This document shows positions 23,470 to 33,445 of a DNA stretch of 39,986 nt, piece by piece (within the stretch, counting starts at the first letter, position 1; every line of letters begins with the position of its first letter). A program made the position numbers and the translations under genes. The notes beneath the pieces are model-generated. The model was not told the origin of the DNA and searched no databases. It saw only the letters and a list, made by a program, of their open reading frames with translations. The stretch spans positions 1 through 39,986 of IMG/VR virus record IMGVR_UViG_3300034631_000060, one strand, 5' to 3'. Source of the stretch: a virus.

Positions 23470-23901
23470 GTGGCCGCGCCAAACCTCAAGCGGGGGCAGC
23501 TGACGTTCGACGTCGACGGCACCGCCTTCACCTTCGCTTTCTCCACCAACGCACTGTGCGAGGTGGAGGAGGCGTTCCAACTAGACGACATCACCGGACT
23601 GGAGGCGATACTGGGCAACAAGCCCTCGCTTCGGACGATCCGCACGCTGTTCCGTATCGGCCTGACGGATTGTCACCCCGACATGTCCGACCATGAAGCC
23701 GGCACGATCATGGAGGCGGTCGGCGGTCTGGAGCCGTCGTTGCAGCTGATTATGCTGGCCGTCGAACAGGCATTCCCGGAGGCGGCCCCGGCAGGCGCTG
23801 GAAACCCTCGCCAACGGCCGAAGGTCGGCCGTGGGACTGGGCGGACCTCCACGTCGACTGGTGTTCGACCGGGCGGTGCGTCGAACAATACTGGCGGCTG
23901 A
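23470..23901 (+). CDS. Tail assembly chaperone, upstream frame (GTA gp10-like)
   Basis: From GTG 23470 the product begins MAAPNLKRGQLTFDVDGTAF and has LEAILGNKPSLRTIRTLF and MEAVGGLEPSLQLIMLAVEQ, matching GTA-family tail assembly chaperones of about 100-110 aa. The remaining 35 residues after EQAFPEAAP are low-complexity, as expected where ribosomes read past a frameshift site. Real coding continues in the -1 frame. The protein would hold the tape measure while the tube assembles around it. Confidence 0.85.
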   Translation: MAAPNLKRGQLTFDVDGTAFTFAFSTNALCEVEEAFQLDDITGLEAILGNKPSLRTIRTLFRIGLTDCHPDMSDHEAGTIMEAVGGLEPSLQLIMLAVEQAFPEAAPAGAGNPRQRPKVGRGTGRTSTSTGVRPGGASNNTGG

Positions 23902-24149
23902 CCCCGCGCGAAATCGCACGGGTGTTCGCGGGGGAAGCCAAGGCCGCCGCCGCTCGCCATGATGCCGCGATGCAGGCGGCATGGACCAACGCCGCCTGCG
24001 GGCGGTCCAAGAAACTCCCGAAGCTGGAAAGCCTGCTGTCCGATCGGCCAGCAACGAAACGGCGCACGCCGTGGCAGTCGATGTTGGCTGCCGCGACGAT
24101 GTGGGCCGCCAGCGCCGGGGAAATCCGAACCGAAAAGGACGCGGCGTGA
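23805..24149 (+). CDS. Tail chaperone extension, -1 frame
   Basis: This frame encodes WDWADLHVDWC, EQYWRLTPREIARVFAGEAK and AAWTNAACGRSKKLPKLESL, typical of the second tail chaperone, and is open from 23697 to 24149. No ATG, GTG or TTG occurs in frame until GTG 23922, which would remove the conserved YWRLTPREI block. A -1 frameshift from the upstream chaperone frame is therefore likely, as in lambda G/GT. The best slip candidate is TGGAAAC at 23799-23805, but it is not a canonical heptamer, so the start given here is approximate. Confidence 0.65.
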   Translation, partial: PSPTAEGRPWDWADLHVDWCSTGRCVEQYWRLTPREIARVFAGEAKAAAARHDAAMQAAWTNAACGRSKKLPKLESLLSDRPATKRRTPWQSMLAAATMWAASAGEIRTEKDAA

Positions 24150-27100
24150 ATACTGCTGTTGTGGGTGCGGCCCGCGTCGTTTTCGGCGCGGATTCGTCGG
24201 AGTTCAATGCCGAGGCCAAGGGCGTCGAAGGTGTGTTGGGCCGACTGGTCGAAACGTTTCGCGATGTCGAGAAGCGGTTGAAGCAAGTCGGCCTAGCCGC
24301 CACGGTCGGCATAACCGTGCCTTTCGCCGGCATGGTCGCGACGATCGACAAGGGTGCGGGGCAATTTCAGGCGGCGATGAACAAGGTCGCTGCCGCGCTG
24401 CCGAAGGCGACAGCGGCCGAACTGGACGCGCTGTCGGACGCCGCGCGGCGTTTGGGGCCGGCGGTCGGCAAGAGCGCCACGGAAGCGGCAGAGGCGGTCG
24501 ACGCGCTGGCGCGGGCCGGTGTCAGCGCAAGCGATATTCTGGGCGGCGCTCTCGACGCCACGTTGAAGCTGTCGGCCGCCGGCTTCGTCGACGCTGCGGC
24601 GTCTGCCGGGCTGGTTACCGACGTAATGGGCCAGTTCGGCAAGACGGCGGCGGACCTGCCCACCGTTATGACGAACGTCGTCGGCGTGCTGGACGCGACG
24701 AAGATGGATTTCGACGATTTCCGCCTTGCGGTCGGCCAAGGTGGATCGATCGCGGCGGCATCGGGTATCGATTTCCTCGACTTCGCCACGACGATCGCGG
24801 CCACGTCGACGCAGTTCGCTAGCGGTGCCGATGCCGGGACCAGCTACAAGACGTTCCTCCAGTCGCTGACGCCCAACAGCAAGTCGGCCGAGCGGGCGAT
24901 GCGCGACCTGGGCATCTCGTTCTTTGACGCGCAGGGCAAGATTAAGCCCATGGCTGAACAGGCCGAAATGCTGAAACAGGCAATGGCTGGCTTGTCCGAC
25001 GAACAGCGTAGCGAAAAGCTGAAGGACATTTTCGGGGCGGACGCTGCCCGGACCGCGATCGGCCTGATGAAGCAAGGCCGGGACGGGTATGAGGAGTTCC
25101 GCGCTACCGTTGCCGGCGGCGATGTCGAGGCCAAGGTCGCAAAGGCGATGGAGGGCACCGAACAGGCCGGAAAGAACATCAGCAACGCTTGGCAGGAAGT
25201 CAAAATCGCGTTCGGCGTTGATACCGGGCTGATCGACATCATCGCCCGGATCAAGAACGGGTTTGCCAGTCTGCTGACCAGCATAGCGAACCTGCCGGTC
25301 GGCGTTCGGCAGGCGGCCATTGCATTCGCAGCGATGGGCGCGGCGATCGGCCCGCTGATCTGGGCCGTTGCCCATGTCGGGGCGGCGATCGTCGCCAACT
25401 TCGCCGCCGCAAAGTTCGGCGTCATCGGCCGCGTGCTGGGGCTGCTGATTTCGCCCGTGTCGACCGTGATCGGCCTGCTGGGCGAGTATGGCCTGTCGCG
25501 CGTCCTGACCATGCTGGCATCGCGTCTGCTGGCGATCACCGGCCCCGTGGGCTGGGCGATCGGCGCTATCCTCCTGTTCAAGGATAACATCGTCGCTGGC
25601 TTGCGTGCCGTCTGGGCGGAATTGACCGCGACGCTGGGGCCGCCGCTCGCCGCGATCATGGAGAAGGTGCAGGGCATTTTCGCCAAGCTGTCCGGCGGAT
25701 CGATCGGCAGCGCGATCGGCGGCCTGATGGATATGCTGGGCGCATTGAAGGACTTTATCGGCAACGGCCTGACCGCCGGCATTCTGGTCGCCGGGGAAAT
25801 CATTGAACGGGTGCTAGGGGTGATCGTCGCGGCGATCGGCGGGCTGGTCGACGTGGTCAGCGGCGTCGTCGATGTCATCAGCGCGTTGTTGCAGGGCGAC
25901 TTTGCCGGCGCGTGGGAAGCGGTGCGTGGCATCGTTGAATCGGTCATCGACGCCGTGGTCGACATGGTGGCAGCGCTGGTCCCGGAACTGGGGTCCGAAC
26001 TGCAACAGGTTTACGCACTGGCGAAACAATGGCTGGCGGACGGCTTCACGTCGATTGCCGGTTGGGTCGGCAACGCGGTCGCGTCGATGGTCAGCTATGT
26101 CGCGAACGCCTTTCCCGGCGTCGTTGCTGCGGCCAAGTCGGTCTATGCCGGCGTCAAAGGCTGGCTGGTCGACAATTTCGCGGGCGTCGTTGCGTGGGTG
26201 CGCGGAGCGGTCAAGGAAATCGTCGGGTGGTACAACTGGATGGCAAAGGCCATCGGCCTCGACGCCGCGACCGCCAATGCCGGGCCGGAAGCCGGTAAGC
26301 CGGCCGCGCCAGTCGAACCCAAAGCGCCGCCGCCTCCCGCCGCGCCGCCGCGCATGGCCGCGCCCGGCGGTGACGACGACAAGAAAAAGAAGGCCGCAGG
26401 CGGCGCTGGACGTACCGCCAAGCCCAAGGAGCGCGATGCGGCAGAGGATGCCGCCGATCGTGCCCGGATCGCGTCACAGAACGCCCTGGAGGCCGCCCGC
26501 TTGCGTGGCGACCGCGATGCCGAGGACGCGTTGCGGCGGCAGCTGGACCTTGAACAGCAAATCGAGGCGTACAAGCGCACCGGCTTGTCGGTTGCGGCCG
26601 CCACGGCGGCGGCGACCCGCGACATAGCCGCGCTCGACGCGGCGCGGCGTGACGGGATGGCGCGCGAACTGGCGCTCGACGATGCTGGTCATAAGCTGGA
26701 CCTCGCGAAAATCAGCGGCAACCGGTCGCTGATCGAGACGCTGGAGCGGCAGGACGAAATTGCCGGGCGCATCCGTGCATTCCAGCGGGAAGGGCTGTCG
26801 CTGGTCGAGGCGACGTTGCGCGCCGGGCGGCAGCAACTGGAGGTCGACGAAGCACGGGCCGGGGTTCGTGCGCGACTGCTGGCGGACGAAGCGCAGGACC
26901 GCGCCTTGGAACTGGCCCGGCTACGCGGCGACAGCGAGGCGGACCAACGCGCGTTGCAGCGTGCCGTCGATATTCGGAAGCGCGCCCGCGAGATTGAGGC
27001 GCGGGACGGTCTGGCGGCCGGGCAAGGCGTCGACGCGGCGACCGCCGAATGGTCGGAAGCCGATCGCGCGCGGCAGACGGGAGAGTTTCGGACCGCGTTC

Positions 27101-27604
27101 GGCGACGGCCTGCGGGCGGCGATGTCGGGCGACCTCAAGGGCTGGATTTCGAATTGGTGGAAAGACCGGGTGGCGAAGGGCATGGGTGATGCGATCAACA
27201 GCCTTGCCGACGCGGTGATGAAACTGTTTTCCGGCCTCGGCAAGGAAGGCGGCGGCGGGCTGAAAGGCGCGGTGGGTTCGATCCTTGGCGCGGTGTTCGG
27301 CAAGGGAAAGACCGGTACGGCCTCCGACGTTCCGGGCTTCAAAACCGGGGGGTCGTTCCGCGTCGGGGGTCGATCGGGCATCGACGCCAATCTTGTCGCC
27401 TTCCGCGCGACGCGTGGCGAAATGGTCGACATCCGGCACGGCAACGATGCCGGTCCGGCGGGTAGCCCAGCGGTCGTGCAGCTGGTCGTCGGCGAAGGCC
27501 AGATGTTCGAGCCGCGCGTTGCCGGGATTTCTGGCGACGTGTCGGTTCGGGCGACCAACGCGAACAACCAGCGCACGGCGCTACAGGCGCGGCAGAAACT
27601 GTAA
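24146..27604 (+). CDS. Tail tape measure protein
   Basis: The 1152-aa protein starts at GTG 24146 in a GTGA overlap with the chaperone extension. An N-terminal helical region leads to a TP901-type core (LGISFFDAQGKIKPMAEQ, then LKDIFGADAARTAIGLMKQG). Several hydrophobic helices follow near residues 380-620, then a Pro/Ala linker and long charged coiled coils from about residue 750. The C-terminus has TGGSFRVGGRSGIDANLVAF and RATRGEMVDIRHG, usual in lambda-like tape measures. Its length would imply a tail of roughly 170 nm by the usual ruler rule. Confidence 0.93.
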   Translation: MNTAVVGAARVVFGADSSEFNAEAKGVEGVLGRLVETFRDVEKRLKQVGLAATVGITVPFAGMVATIDKGAGQFQAAMNKVAAALPKATAAELDALSDAARRLGPAVGKSATEAAEAVDALARAGVSASDILGGALDATLKLSAAGFVDAAASAGLVTDVMGQFGKTAADLPTVMTNVVGVLDATKMDFDDFRLAVGQGGSIAAASGIDFLDFATTIAATSTQFASGADAGTSYKTFLQSLTPNSKSAERAMRDLGISFFDAQGKIKPMAEQAEMLKQAMAGLSDEQRSEKLKDIFGADAARTAIGLMKQGRDGYEEFRATVAGGDVEAKVAKAMEGTEQAGKNISNAWQEVKIAFGVDTGLIDIIARIKNGFASLLTSIANLPVGVRQAAIAFAAMGAAIGPLIWAVAHVGAAIVANFAAAKFGVIGRVLGLLISPVSTVIGLLGEYGLSRVLTMLASRLLAITGPVGWAIGAILLFKDNIVAGLRAVWAELTATLGPPLAAIMEKVQGIFAKLSGGSIGSAIGGLMDMLGALKDFIGNGLTAGILVAGEIIERVLGVIVAAIGGLVDVVSGVVDVISALLQGDFAGAWEAVRGIVESVIDAVVDMVAALVPELGSELQQVYALAKQWLADGFTSIAGWVGNAVASMVSYVANAFPGVVAAAKSVYAGVKGWLVDNFAGVVAWVRGAVKEIVGWYNWMAKAIGLDAATANAGPEAGKPAAPVEPKAPPPPAAPPRMAAPGGDDDKKKKAAGGAGRTAKPKERDAAEDAADRARIASQNALEAARLRGDRDAEDALRRQLDLEQQIEAYKRTGLSVAAATAAATRDIAALDAARRDGMARELALDDAGHKLDLAKISGNRSLIETLERQDEIAGRIRAFQREGLSLVEATLRAGRQQLEVDEARAGVRARLLADEAQDRALELARLRGDSEADQRALQRAVDIRKRAREIEARDGLAAGQGVDAATAEWSEADRARQTGEFRTAFGDGLRAAMSGDLKGWISNWWKDRVAKGMGDAINSLADAVMKLFSGLGKEGGGGLKGAVGSILGAVFGKGKTGTASDVPGFKTGGSFRVGGRSGIDANLVAFRATRGEMVDIRHGNDAGPAGSPAVVQLVVGEGQMFEPRVAGISGDVSVRATNANNQRTALQARQKL

Positions 27605-28197
27605 TGCTGACATTCCCGGACCATATCGCGCCGAACGGTGCCACCCCGGCGCTTGTCGATCGTGGCGGCGTTCTGCGCGGTGCCAGCGCCCTGCGGGTCA
27701 ACCGGTTGGGCAGTCATTACCGGATCGCCATGACCCTGCCGCCGCTCGACGCGTCGGCGGGTGCGGCGGTCGTCGTATCGCGCCTGATCCGCGCGAAACG
27801 CGAGGGGCTGCGCGTTCCCTATCCCCTGTTGGATGTCGATCAATCGGCGTGCGGCCTTGGCGTCGTCGTCGACGGTGCCGGGCAGGTCGGCGGTGTGTTG
27901 CGCGTGCGCGGCCTGCCAGCGGGCGTCATCGTCCGCGAGGGGTATTGGCTGTCGATCGAATCGAGCGGTGGCCAGCATTTCCTGCACAACCACGGCGGCG
28001 ATGTGATCGCTGACGGCTCTGGTCGGGCTGGGCTGCTGGTCGGCGATACCATGCTGCGGCGGTCGTTCGCGGATGGCGCGCGCGTGCACCTGGTCAAACC
28101 GATGATCGAAGGGCTGATCGACGGCAGCGAACAGGCGTGGAGCCTGTCTGTCGATCGCAACGCCGGTATCGAGTTCACTATCGAGGAAGCGGCATAA
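27604..28197 (+). CDS. Distal tail protein-like (197 aa)
   Basis: The beta-rich protein begins MLTFPDHIAPNGATPALV and contains SHYRIAMTLPPLDASAG. The FP...P start and the RW/YR...PPL pattern occur in tail proteins encoded right after the tape measure. It overlaps the tape-measure stop by one base (TAATG). It would form part of the ring between tail tube and tip. Confidence 0.7.
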   Translation: MLTFPDHIAPNGATPALVDRGGVLRGASALRVNRLGSHYRIAMTLPPLDASAGAAVVVSRLIRAKREGLRVPYPLLDVDQSACGLGVVVDGAGQVGGVLRVRGLPAGVIVREGYWLSIESSGGQHFLHNHGGDVIADGSGRAGLLVGDTMLRRSFADGARVHLVKPMIEGLIDGSEQAWSLSVDRNAGIEFTIEEAA

Positions 28198-28757
28198 TGG
28201 AACGGGTGACGCTGGTCGGGCTGCTGAAGCTCGAACTGCCGGGCGGCCGCGACGTGCTGCTATGCGACGGTGGCGTCGTGCCCTACGCGGGCCAGCTGTA
28301 CCAGTCGGCAGACGACACGTTCGGGACGGTGTCGACCTTCGAAGCGCTGACCGAAGGGACCGGCGACGAACTGCCGGCGGGCACGATTACTTTCCTGCCG
28401 CGCGATGCGGCGGCGGCGATCGACTTGTCGCAGCCGGCCTACCAGAACAGCCGGTTGCGGATGTGGATCGGCGAAGTCGACGAAGCGTCCGGCCGCCTTG
28501 TCGGCGAACCGGACCTTATGGCGGACTGGCAGACCGACAAGACGGTCATCCGCCGTCAGACGGGATCGCGGGCGCTGGCGATGGGGTGCGTCACCCGATC
28601 GCAACGGTTGCTGATCCGCAACGACGGCAACGCGTTGTCGTCGTCCTCGCATCAGCGCGTGTTCGCGGGCGAGCGCGGCTTCGACAATGCTGTTGGCATG
28701 GATTTGGAAATACCGTGGGGCGTCGTTTCGCCGCCGCGAGGGGTGCAACGGGTATGA
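28197..28757 (+). CDS. Tail-tip protein, DUF2163-like (186 aa)
   Basis: The product has LVGLLKLELPGG, then YAGQLYQSADDTFGTVSTFE, and a middle NSRLRMWIGEVDEASGRL, resembling the hub or DUF2163-type proteins that precede the NlpC/P60-like gene in GTA-like tails. It is joined to its neighbours by TAATG and ATGA overlaps. The assignment is by pattern and order. Confidence 0.65.
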   Translation: MERVTLVGLLKLELPGGRDVLLCDGGVVPYAGQLYQSADDTFGTVSTFEALTEGTGDELPAGTITFLPRDAAAAIDLSQPAYQNSRLRMWIGEVDEASGRLVGEPDLMADWQTDKTVIRRQTGSRALAMGCVTRSQRLLIRNDGNALSSSSHQRVFAGERGFDNAVGMDLEIPWGVVSPPRGVQRV

Positions 28758-29200
28758 ACCTTCACGAACGCGCGATCGCGACGGCGGAAGTCGTCGCGCG
28801 CTTCCGTGCGCGTCCATTTGGCTGGGAAAGCGGCGGGACGTGCATTCACCTCGCCCGCGCCCAGATGCGGGCGCTGGGGCATCGGCCGCCGGCTATCCCG
28901 CGCATTTATTCGACGATCGGGGCGACGCGGGCGTTGCGTGCGACCGGGCATCAGGATCTAGCCGCGTTGCTCGACGCCCTGTTGCCGCCGATCGCACCGG
29001 CCGCGATGTGGGTCGGCGACCTCGCGTTGATGGACAGCGGCGACGGTGACCCGTTCGACGCCGTCGTCGTCGCGACTGGGCAGACCGGATCGGGGCCGAT
29101 CGGCGGCGGCCAGATGGTCGCGGGCTATCATGCCGAGCATCTGGCGAGCGGCATCGTCAACATCGTCCCGCAGGCGTTCAAGCGGGCGTGGCGGCTGTGA
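28754..29200 (+). CDS. NlpC/P60-like (DUF6950-type) tail peptidase
   Basis: The 148-aa product has RPFGWESGGTCIHLARAQ, with the Cys in the place of the NlpC/P60 nucleophile, and GYHAEHLASG with a candidate catalytic His. Tail-tip proteins of this type cleave cell-wall peptides during DNA entry. It lies between the DUF2163-like gene and the giant tail-tip gene, the same order as in GTAs and lambda (K before J). Confidence 0.8.
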   Translation: MNLHERAIATAEVVARFRARPFGWESGGTCIHLARAQMRALGHRPPAIPRIYSTIGATRALRATGHQDLAALLDALLPPIAPAAMWVGDLALMDSGDGDPFDAVVVATGQTGSGPIGGGQMVAGYHAEHLASGIVNIVPQAFKRAWRL

Positions 29201-32200
29201 GCGCCGTTGCGAAGTTCATCGGCACCGTTGCCGGTATCGCAGCCGTCATCCCCGGCCCGCATCAGCCGATCGCGGCGGCCGTTGCGGTTGCCGCCAACGT
29301 CACGGCCCAGCTGACCGCCCGCAAGCCGGCGGCGATGACCGGCGGGGTCAACCGGATCACGATCGGCGCGAACCAACCCAAGCCCTACCTGATCGGGGAA
29401 ACCTACTACGGCGGCAACCGGATCAATCAGGAAGGCTTTGGCGGCAAGGTCGCGAAGGTTAACAACCCGTATCTGTTGCTGGTCGATGTATATTCCGGCG
29501 CGGGTCCGATCGCGGGGCTGGTCGCGCCCTATCTCGACTTCGTGCCGGTGACGTTGAACGGTAACGCCGCGACCGGGTACGCCGCGAACCATCTGTACGT
29601 CTATTATCAGACCGGCCGCACCCCAGAACCGCAGGCGCTGTCGACCCATTGGGGCGGCGCGCAGACTTGGGGCGGGCAGCACAAGTTATCCAGCTATGCC
29701 GCGATTTCGTGGTGTCTCCGGTTCGATGAAGACGGCAAGCGGTTCGCGGCCGGTGTTCCCCAGACCGGGGGGGTCTGGCGCGGTGTGCTGGCCTATGATC
29801 CGCGTAAGGACAGCACCTATCCGGGCGGCAGCGGCCCGCACCGCTGGGCCGATCCGACCGACCGTGCCGCGTTCGCGGCGGCGAAGGGCACATGGGAATG
29901 GACCCGCTGCCCCGGCCTGCAAGGGCTGCGCTACGCGCTGGGCACGTGGGAGCGGGACGAAACGAACGCCGCTGCGGCCTATCGCAAGACGTTCGGCATC
30001 GGCATTCCGATCGATGGCGTGCGGGTCGCGGATTTCGTCGCGCTCGCGAACGTGTGCGACGCGAATAGCTGGCACGTCGACGGCGTGATCCACGAACCCG
30101 GCAACCGCGACGAAAACCTCAAGAACATTCTGGCGGCCGGTGGCGCGGAACGGTGCTGGATCGGCGGCAAGCTGGGGTTGAAGCTGTCCGCGCCGCGTGT
30201 GCCGCTCGACACCATCACCGAATATGACCTTGCGACCGACGAAGTCGAAGTCGGCGCGATGCAGGGGTGGGAAAGCCGCCTCAACACCATCATCCCGAAG
30301 TATCGGTCCCCCGATCACAAATGGGAATACGTGTCGGCCGGGGCCGTGACCATCGCTAGCTATCTGGCGGAGGATGGCGAGGAAAAGGGCGAGGAGCGGC
30401 AGTTCAACCTGGTTCAATCAAAGGATCAAGCGGCGCAGCTGGCCGCGTATGAATTGCTGGACGCGCGCGAACTGGGCGAAATCGTCCTAACCTGCAAACC
30501 GCGTCTGCGGCGCTACGGTGCCGGTGACCTGTTGATCGTCCATTTGCCCGATGACGGGTTGGTGCAGCAACCGTGCGTCGTGCTGAAACGCACGATCGAT
30601 CCGGTCGCGATGACCGTCCAGTTCGTGCTGCGCGGTGAAACCGTTGCAAAGCATGATTTCGCGCTGGGTCGTACCGGCACCGCCCCTGCGACGCCCCGCC
30701 TGACCAGTAGTGCAGCGCTGGACGAAGTAGCGGTGGACGTGCCGGTGTCGTGGCCGTCGATCGTCGGCGAAGGCAAGCCCGATGATTTCGCCGACGTGAC
30801 GGGCGATAATACCGCGAAAGACACTTTGGCAGTCGGCGGTCGGCCCGCTCCGCTCGTACTGGCGACGCTCGACGCGGTCGTGCCGATCGTCGGGGAATAT
30901 CCGAAGCTTGAGAAGCAAGTCAGCGCCATAGAACAGGCGCAGGTCGGGACGGACGCCGCGCTACAAGCGCTCGACCGCGCGACTGGCGACCAGGCCGCTG
31001 CCATTGCGCAGGTTGACCGCGACACCGGCCGGATCGGCGACACCCTGTTGCGCCTGCTGGCAGAGAGCGAGCGGACACGCGCGATCCTGCGGGATGCCGG
31101 CATCGTGGTCGATCCGGTCAGCGGGATCGTCCGCATTTACGCGGTCGACCAACTGGCGGATCGCACCTCGCGCGCCGAAATCGGGCTGGACGCGGCAAGG
31201 GCTTCGATCACGCAAAAGGCGTCGGTCGAGTATGTGCAGCAACAAATCGCGCTGGCGGTCCTCGATCCGGTGCAGGCAGCGCAGCTGGAGCCGATCATTG
31301 CCCGGCTGACCAGCGCCGAGCAGACGATTAGCGGCTTGTCGGCATCGGTGTCGACGAAGGCCGAGGTACTGGAGCTGACCCGTGTCAGCGGCCGGGTGAC
31401 GACCGTCCAGTCGGACCTGTCGGCGCTGACCGGTGTCGTATCGCAAAAGGCGACGCAGACCACTGTCGATGCACTGGGCGTGCGGATCGGGGCGGCCGAA
31501 ACCGCGCTATCCTCGCTCGACGGATTAAGCAGCTTTGGCGTCACCGTCCGGCAGGCCGCCGCCGTGGCGGAAGGTGCGGTAGAAGCCGGCTTCCGCGCCC
31601 TGCTGGCAGGCGACGAAGCGCATCGCCGGCAGATCACCCAACAGGCCGAAGCGCGTACCGAAATGTTCGCTAAGCTGGCGGACCAGTCGAGTGCGGAAGC
31701 GGCGGCGCGGCAGCTGCTGTCGGTGCAGATCGGCGCGGTCGATGCGCGCAGCGTGCAGGAAAGCATCGCCCGGATTGCCGGTGACAAGGCACTGACGATC
31801 CGCATCGACGCGCAGGCGTCGGTTAGCGATGAACTGGCCGCTGCAATCTCGACCCTGCGCGAAACGGCGATCAAGGCGGGCAAGGGCATCGCCGGCATCA
31901 CGACGACGATTCGTCAGCAGGCGGCCGGCGAGGATGCGACTGCCGAGGCGCTGCTGCGCGCCCTGATCGCGGGCGATGTGACCGGCCGGGCGCGCGCGAC
32001 GCAGCTGGCGCAGGTCCAACAGGAACTGACGACGACGCTAATCGCGAATGAATCGGCGTCGGCCGTCGCGCGGCAGGCGTTGCTGGTGCGGATGGCGTCG
32101 GCCGAGGCGGCGATCGTCGCCACCTCGCGCGCGCTGGCGGACCTGACGCAGTCGCTGGTCGAGCGGATTGCGGCGGCCGAGGCGGTGGTGCGCGATCCGG

Positions 32201-33444
32201 TGACCGGGCTGGCCGCGACGCGCGCCCAGCTGTCCGAGGTCGACCGGCTTCGCTCAGAGGGTGATGCGACGAACGCGCAGTCGACGGCGGCGCTATCGGC
32301 GCAGGTAAATCACGCGACGACCGGCCTGCCGGCGACGCGCGCCGAGCAGATCGTCGATCGAAAGGCACGCGCCGATGGCGATGCCGCCAACGCCGGCGCG
32401 ATCGACGCTCTGTCCGCGCAGGTCAATGACCAGACGACCGGCTTGCCCGCTACCCGTGCCCAGATCGTCTCGGATCGCACCACGAGTGCCGACCGCGACG
32501 ACGCGCTGGGCCGGCGCGTCGACACCGTGTCGGCCAGCATAGGCGATACGAACGCCGCCGTCGCTGTCCTGGGCGAGGCGATGGTCGACGGGGACGAAGC
32601 CAATGCCCGCCTGATCCAGCAGGTCAGTGCGAAGCTCGGTGCCGACGTGGCGACCGTGCAGGACCTTATCGAGGTCGTCGTGTCGGAAACCGACAAGATC
32701 CTCGCCCGACGCACCGTCACGGTCGACGTGAACGGGAATCTCGTGGGCTGGTCGCTGATCGGCTCGGAAGATGGGCCGGGAACGCTCAATCTGATCAATA
32801 CCGACCTGAAGATGGGCACCGGTCGCGTCGTATTTGACAATGGCAGCGTGATGCGGGTGCAAGGCACTGGCTTCGGCAAAAATGGCGACTTGGTTACCTG
32901 GTTCGGGCCATCCATGTCGATCGCGGCCTGCACGCGCGCGAACGCTATCTCTTATGAGGCGACCAACGGCGACGCCTATTTCGGTGGCACCTTATCCGCC
33001 GGCAAGATCAAGAATGCGGTGCGGACCACCTCGCCGTACACCGACACCTTGTCGACGGGCGACATCGGCAGCAACGGCGACACGCGCACGATCGTCCTAT
33101 CGTTCGCCTATTCGCGTCGGTCGGCTTCGGGGTCCAATCAGGCCGGTAGCGGAGAATCGTCGGCGGTGATCGCGCTGTATCGTCGCGGCGTGGAGATCGG
33201 TCGCTTGGAGGCGACTGGCGGTTACCTGACCAGCCTCAACGACGGCGGCGGCCCGACCGAGCGGTATCTGTATTCCGAGGAGGTCGGCGGGTCGATCACG
33301 GTCACCGACCAGACGGGCGGCAGCAGCGTCGAATACAACGCGCGCGTCCTGTCACGAAGCTTCGGCCCGGGTCCGCACGCCACCGGCGGCATCTCATTCG
33401 ACATTATCGCCGGAAGCATGGCGATCATTGAAACGGAGGAATAG
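29197..33444 (+). CDS. Tail-tip/host-specificity protein with coiled-coil fibre (1415 aa)
   Basis: The first 560 residues are a globular tail-tip region like lambda J and GTA gp15-type proteins (NRITIGANQPKPYLIGETYY; FNLVQSKDQAAQLAAYELLD). Residues about 600-1160 are long Ala-rich coiled coils. Two related units of roughly 70 residues start near 781 and 900 (RALLAGDEAHRR and RALIAGDVTGRA). Three units with TGL-ATRA motifs lie near 1000-1110. The last 250 residues are a beta-rich head likely to touch the receptor. GTG 29197 makes a GTGA overlap with the previous gene; GTG 29188 is an alternative. Confidence 0.88.
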   Translation: MSAVAKFIGTVAGIAAVIPGPHQPIAAAVAVAANVTAQLTARKPAAMTGGVNRITIGANQPKPYLIGETYYGGNRINQEGFGGKVAKVNNPYLLLVDVYSGAGPIAGLVAPYLDFVPVTLNGNAATGYAANHLYVYYQTGRTPEPQALSTHWGGAQTWGGQHKLSSYAAISWCLRFDEDGKRFAAGVPQTGGVWRGVLAYDPRKDSTYPGGSGPHRWADPTDRAAFAAAKGTWEWTRCPGLQGLRYALGTWERDETNAAAAYRKTFGIGIPIDGVRVADFVALANVCDANSWHVDGVIHEPGNRDENLKNILAAGGAERCWIGGKLGLKLSAPRVPLDTITEYDLATDEVEVGAMQGWESRLNTIIPKYRSPDHKWEYVSAGAVTIASYLAEDGEEKGEERQFNLVQSKDQAAQLAAYELLDARELGEIVLTCKPRLRRYGAGDLLIVHLPDDGLVQQPCVVLKRTIDPVAMTVQFVLRGETVAKHDFALGRTGTAPATPRLTSSAALDEVAVDVPVSWPSIVGEGKPDDFADVTGDNTAKDTLAVGGRPAPLVLATLDAVVPIVGEYPKLEKQVSAIEQAQVGTDAALQALDRATGDQAAAIAQVDRDTGRIGDTLLRLLAESERTRAILRDAGIVVDPVSGIVRIYAVDQLADRTSRAEIGLDAARASITQKASVEYVQQQIALAVLDPVQAAQLEPIIARLTSAEQTISGLSASVSTKAEVLELTRVSGRVTTVQSDLSALTGVVSQKATQTTVDALGVRIGAAETALSSLDGLSSFGVTVRQAAAVAEGAVEAGFRALLAGDEAHRRQITQQAEARTEMFAKLADQSSAEAAARQLLSVQIGAVDARSVQESIARIAGDKALTIRIDAQASVSDELAAAISTLRETAIKAGKGIAGITTTIRQQAAGEDATAEALLRALIAGDVTGRARATQLAQVQQELTTTLIANESASAVARQALLVRMASAEAAIVATSRALADLTQSLVERIAAAEAVVRDPVTGLAATRAQLSEVDRLRSEGDATNAQSTAALSAQVNHATTGLPATRAEQIVDRKARADGDAANAGAIDALSAQVNDQTTGLPATRAQIVSDRTTSADRDDALGRRVDTVSASIGDTNAAVAVLGEAMVDGDEANARLIQQVSAKLGADVATVQDLIEVVVSETDKILARRTVTVDVNGNLVGWSLIGSEDGPGTLNLINTDLKMGTGRVVFDNGSVMRVQGTGFGKNGDLVTWFGPSMSIAACTRANAISYEATNGDAYFGGTLSAGKIKNAVRTTSPYTDTLSTGDIGSNGDTRTIVLSFAYSRRSASGSNQAGSGESSAVIALYRRGVEIGRLEATGGYLTSLNDGGGPTERYLYSEEVGGSITVTDQTGGSSVEYNARVLSRSFGPGPHATGGISFDIIAGSMAIIETEE

Positions 33445-33445
33445 C

